Shown here in pieces: positions 60,336 to 64,000 of a DNA stretch of 64,000 nt. The stretch spans positions 2,027,501 to 2,091,500 of the forward strand of contig NC_057372.1 of the NCBI RefSeq assembly GCF_016906535.1. The letters are read 5' to 3'. This DNA comes from Rhizoctonia solani. Lineage: Eukaryota > Basidiomycota > Agaricomycetes > Cantharellales > Ceratobasidiaceae. The position numbers and the translations under genes are program-made. Positions within the stretch are counted from its first letter, which is position 1, and each line of letters starts with the position of its first letter. The notes under the pieces were generated by a model, which ran no database searches, was not told where the DNA came from, and was given only the letters and a program-made list of their open reading frames with translations.

Positions 60336-60883
60336 GGGTTCATACGCATATATTCAAAATCAATACTATTATTGACGCAAATCAGGAAATAAGTTTACAA
60401 TACTAGGGTTCCTGGACCACCCACAAAGTTAATGTGTGGCTGGGAAGTTTGCGAATGAACCGGTGTCCTCGATCAGAGCACCAGCACGCTCACAGTCGCT
60501 GGCGAACCTGCGAGAAGTACTCCATATGTGGTCATGCAACACATCGACGGAGCGGTCAACGTCGATTCATACTACTCCCCAAATGTTGACAAGCCTTACA
60601 GATTGACAAATTGACCGCTTACAATAGTAAACTCCTGGCTGGTTTGAGTCCTTAATGAGAAGAGCTAGCAATGATATCACCATTAATGCAAAGCAAAACT
60701 TCAAAACTCGTAGACAACTCCGATACTTGTATCTGATGTCGAAAAGACATCAAAAACGGGCATGAGTTTGCGAGAATCAATCCGAAGCTAGCTCAACACC
60801 AAGTAAGTTCGTACGTTATCTTCTAGTACCATTGTGAGTTAGATCAACAATTTCAATCGATCGACTTCAAGCTACAAGCTCTA
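60336..60883 (+). pseudogene. Decayed PL3 pectate lyase, copy B2
   Basis: Plus-strand relic aligned with the third exon of A2. TACGCATATATTCAAAATCA (60350 region) corresponds to the acceptor region, ATTGACGCAAATCAGGAAAT to the IGADQQI codons, and GTTTGCGAATGAACC to the VCEEA codons. Peptide remnants such as STSTLTVAGEPARSTPYVVM, GAVNVDSYYS, NVDKPYRLTN and a GAATCAATCC...CACCAAG|taagt donor follow in order. The last mini-exon (CTACAAGCTCTAA at about 60871-60883) matches CTGCAAATTCTAA of A2. Several in-frame stops and deletions. The first exons are no longer recognisable. Confidence 0.72.
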
Positions 60884-62392
60884 ATATACTCATAGAACCG
60901 GTTGAGTGCGCGTGCTTGTCAATCAGACCTGGTGTATTACGGGTTTACCCTCAACCGTATATTTCAACTTTTGTTTTGTTGGAAGGTGTATGTTGATAAA
61001 CGACCATACCTGCACATACGATATGCTGTGTACAAGTGTGCGAAAGACTGTGTACGACTAGTGCTCATTTGAGCTCTTCGGCGCGGACGATCTCGTCTTT
61101 GAAAAGCTCTCTTCAGCTGTATCTTTATAAGAAGGGACAATGACATCCACTTGTTAAACCGAAATCTAACCTCAGAACAAGTCTAGCGGTAGTGGGACAA
61201 CAAATCGGCGCCAGTTCATATGAGTTTGTCAAATGAGTATTGTAATCATAGGAATGTATGCGCATTCGGAAGTTTAATTTCGTTACTAATATTTGATATA
61301 CTATGTAATCGATTCCAACAGTACTTGAAGCAAAATTATGTAGCAAGGCCTGGGTCTATCAGTAATCTCTCGGTAAGATTAAGCGCTCATATTATCTTCT
61401 GTATCTCCCGACTTCCTCTAGCTACAATTCTTAGACGTCTGGATGGTCCGAATCAGAAGATGCATGCGGTTATTGGCCTGACACCATGGCGCCTATTTGT
61501 GGGTACGAGAGCCTAGCGTTCCGAGCCGTACATACGGGTCTTTAAGCGCGTGTAAATCAACATGAAGTAGGAAACATCCAACCAAACTAGGCCAGTTAAT
61601 AGAATAGCCTATTCGAATCCACATGTGCTTAAGGGTAAATATCAGGCATATATTTAGGGAATCCTGCCAAGGGTGTTGGTTGTCCCGTGTGGAACGGACT
61701 ACGGTGGTGCGATAGATTGAAGCGTTATCAAAACCTTCTTGGAGTAGCGTCACTGTCAAATTTTTAGTGGCAAATAGCCTTATTTAATTCCTATATCTGC
61801 GTACCTGGCTGTTAGACCGGTGATAGACCGGATTGTGCCTGCACCCATAGATTAAACTGAGCTTTGAGGATCAAAATGACAACAAAATTTATCGAGACAG
61901 TAACAACAACTAACCGCTCGGTTATAGGCAACACAGCATATTCATCTTGTACAGCAAACCCCTCCGCCCGTACGTCATCCTAGGGAGTGGTGGTGAACAG
62001 CAAGGAATTAAACCAGTTGTTTGGTGACTAATTTGAAATTAGGAAACCGGGGCGATTTCGAGACCGGAGGACAAAGAACAAAAGCAGTCCCCCTAATAAC
62101 AAGGACCGGGAGCAGCAGCCGATTCCCACTCCAATCACATCGCTCCTCAACATCTATCCCGCTCACTGGAAAACATGTATAAGTCGAAAAGCAGGTTAGG
62201 CTAATCGGGTGATCGCCATCCGGACCAACTGAGCACGCGTTACGAGGAACTCTTTGATCGCTTTCGAAGGAGGGTTAGGTATATAGGCTCTGCCTTGTTC
62301 AACTGGATCGCCAATTATTGTATTTACCGCCCCCTCGTTAACAGGACCTCCGTCCTCCTATCACGACTCGTTCACGACCATTTCGTCCCACC
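60884..62392. other. Intergenic, 1.5 kb
   Basis: AT-rich with only short open frames on both strands and no motif. The last 100 bp should hold the promoter of the next gene. Confidence 0.4.
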
Positions 62393-63427
62393 ATGGACGC
62401 ATACGATTTCATTACGATGGTCAACGAGCTCTTCCGCTCCCAACATGCGTCTCAAATCGCAGCAATTATCCTCATTAACTCTCTCATTTCATTTGTAAGT
62501 GCCCTCCCATGCATACGCCACTTGACATATACATATACCTTTGTGTTGCATACATCTCAATCCATCATACTTACATCCACTTGATCATAGGATCTTCGTG
62601 CCGATAGGGTCGTGCTCAGCGATGCCGACCGCGAGGCAGTTCTCTCCCTCTCTCAAGAGTTCCTTTACTTGGCTGCGCACCTGCGCGTCGAAATCAACTT
62701 TGCCCCTGCCCTTGGAGTCAGTCAATTTGCAATTTATGGCCTGTGCTTCCTTTGCTGATCTGAGCCATCGGCTCGCGCCACCAGATTCCAGAGCAGGTCC
62801 TCAGGGATGCATATGGATTCGGTGTTGACCTGAAGCACATGTGCAAGAATCCAAAGGTATGTCTTATCTTGAGTCGTAATCTATCTGTGTCTGACACAAC
62901 TGGGTTTCAGCAATCCAGCCGGGCGCGCATGATGGAAGCCCACACACTGCTTTGTTACGCCGCAATCGTGAGGCACTTCCACAGCCAGCTGACTGATGTG
63001 CGTGGGCATTAGCTTTTGGGGTTTTTTTAATTACGTCTTGCTGACAATAACTTTGACCCATCTACAGTGGGACCTCTCCCAAATCAAAGACACATTCCAG
63101 AAGGACCGGGGTGCTCATCGCTCCATCAACCGGACATGTGGGGTCGGTGCTCGTCGGAAACGAACCGGCCAGAGGATAGTCGACGCGTGCTTGCGCTCGA
63201 CACACTTTAGGAACACATCCACCTCTACAGCGACGAGCACGGCCACCAGTGCTTCGGTCAAGACAACAGCCACAAACACCACGAACCTCTCTACCTCGAC
63301 TCAAACAACCTCGAGCAACGCTAGCTCTCGCCGATTATACACAGTTGATGAACAAGAGGTAAATCCTCGACCTAGTTTGAGTAAGATCAAGGCCGCACGT
63401 TCTGCGACCAACGCACAGTGGATTTGA
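62393..63427 (+). CDS. Unrecognised protein with Ser/Thr-rich C-terminus
   Basis: Five exons in phase: MDAYDFITMVNELFRSQH from 62393; DLRADRVVLSDADREAVLSL with AAHLRVEINFAPALG; IPEQVLRDAYGFGVDLKHMC; QSSRARMMEAHTLLCYAAIV; WDLSQIKDTFQKDRGAHRSI. The C-terminal third is a Ser/Thr repeat (TSTSTATSTATSASVKTTAT), followed by SRRLYTVDEQEVNPRPSLS and stop at 63427. About 260 residues. Helical N-terminal part, no transmembrane segment or signal peptide. The open frame through four introns argues for a real gene; I do not recognise the family. It runs in the same direction as gamma-tubulin downstream. Confidence 0.6.
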
Positions 63428-63870
63428 GTAACCGTTTGACGAGACTATCTTTCTTTCCTTCATTTTTCTTCTTGGGTTTATTTGGGACCATGGGTTTCGG
63501 AGTCCAGTATTGCAGGCTATACTCTCCTTTCGTTTCATCTTTCATGCACCTGATTTCCCTATGCCTTTTTTAGCATTATTCCTATTCATACGATCCTTCC
63601 TTTTCCATTCATCTCTCTGTACGCGTACACTTTCTCTCACGACGCTCCTTGTGTACTTTTCATCTCACCCCAGAACCAGATACCCCATTTGATGTGTAAA
63701 TTTACACCCAAGTAACAGTAGCATTGTTCGACTGAATTGTATAAATGAAAGTTTAACGGAACTATTTCCCTTTTATGGCTAAAAATATTCAATGATATTA
63801 CAAACTTTATCACGTGGATCGTGTTCTCCTTGCTCCGAATCGCGACCGTTGCACATGCAGCTTTCGGACA
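63428..63870. promoter_or_regulatory. Intergenic, promoter of gamma-tubulin
   Basis: About 440 bp, T/C-rich 3' UTR of the previous gene followed by an AT-rich stretch (63720-63800) before the tubulin start. No other feature. Confidence 0.4.
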
Positions 63871-64000
63871 ATGCCTAGAGAAATAGTATCAGTGCAGCTC
63901 GGACAGTGCGGGAACCAAAGTAAGTTAGTCTTCTTGGTTATGAAACGTCGATCATAAACCCACTTAAACCACTTAAACCGTCCCTATTTACAGTTGGGTC
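63871..64000 (+). CDS. TUB4: Gamma-tubulin, 5' end (partial)
   Basis: Exon 1 (63871-63919) reads MPREIVSVQLGQCGNQ, the near-invariant N-terminus of gamma-tubulin; alpha- and beta-tubulins start MREI/MREC instead. A phase-1 intron (63920-63993, GTAAGT...TTACAG) follows, and exon 2 begins with IG before the window ends. Gamma-tubulin nucleates microtubules at spindle pole bodies in the gamma-TuSC complex. Confidence 0.88.

Noticed and set aside
1..64000. CRISPR arrays, operons, rRNA genes, prokaryotic mobile elements
   Set aside because: The window is fungal nuclear DNA; no direct-repeat arrays with unique spacers and no rRNA sequence were seen.

Overview
The window is nuclear DNA from a filamentous basidiomycete, most likely an agaricomycete close to Rhizoctonia/Ceratobasidium. 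This is inferred from short (about 50-60 nt) GT..AG introns that split nearly every gene into many small exons, the protein families present, and a PL3 pectate lyase repertoire. No search was run, so the organism call is an inference. All gene models were assembled by eye from reading frame, splice motifs and conserved motifs.

Layout. 0-13 kb: 5' end of a possible chitin synthase (-), a class I/II aminotransferase (+), a penta-EF-hand protein (+), a HAD hydrolase (-), a decayed C2H2 zinc-finger gene (+), an etherase-type glutathione S-transferase (-) and a 12-exon multi-pass membrane protein (+). 13-32.3 kb is a dense housekeeping block: COX11 (+), PAM18/TIM14 (-), a Skg3/Caf120-like PH protein (+), a GT-A glycosyltransferase (+), striatin (+), a HOOK dynein adaptor (+) and a secreted, probably GPI-anchored GH13 alpha-amylase (+). 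Several genes in this block carry single-base frameshifts. A 290-bp tandem repeat whose two copies differ only by indels lies in the same block. Together these point to consensus or assembly error rather than gene death.

32.8-45 kb: a small single-pass membrane protein, then a divergent pair of PL3 pectate lyases. Their shared promoter is split by a 7.6-kb CACTA-like DNA transposon with terminal inverted repeats, a short target-site duplication, an apparently intact Tnp2-type transposase (1016 aa) and a divergent second gene of unknown function. 46-57 kb: tetraspanin (-), MET8 siroheme synthase (+), a PH-CNH protein related to Rho1 GEF C-termini (+) and a caspase-like protein (+). 58.2-60.9 kb: a second divergent PL3 pair, both halves decayed. 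This pair lacks the transposon and so acts as a related empty site that defines the insertion point of the element. 62-64 kb: an unrecognised Ser/Thr-rich protein (+) and the 5' end of gamma-tubulin (+).

The central story is a duplicated head-to-head pectate lyase cassette (plant cell-wall attack). One copy is intact in coding sequence but has had its bidirectional promoter split by a probably autonomous transposon; the other is degenerating. A near-perfect palindrome kept in both shared promoters is a candidate regulatory site.
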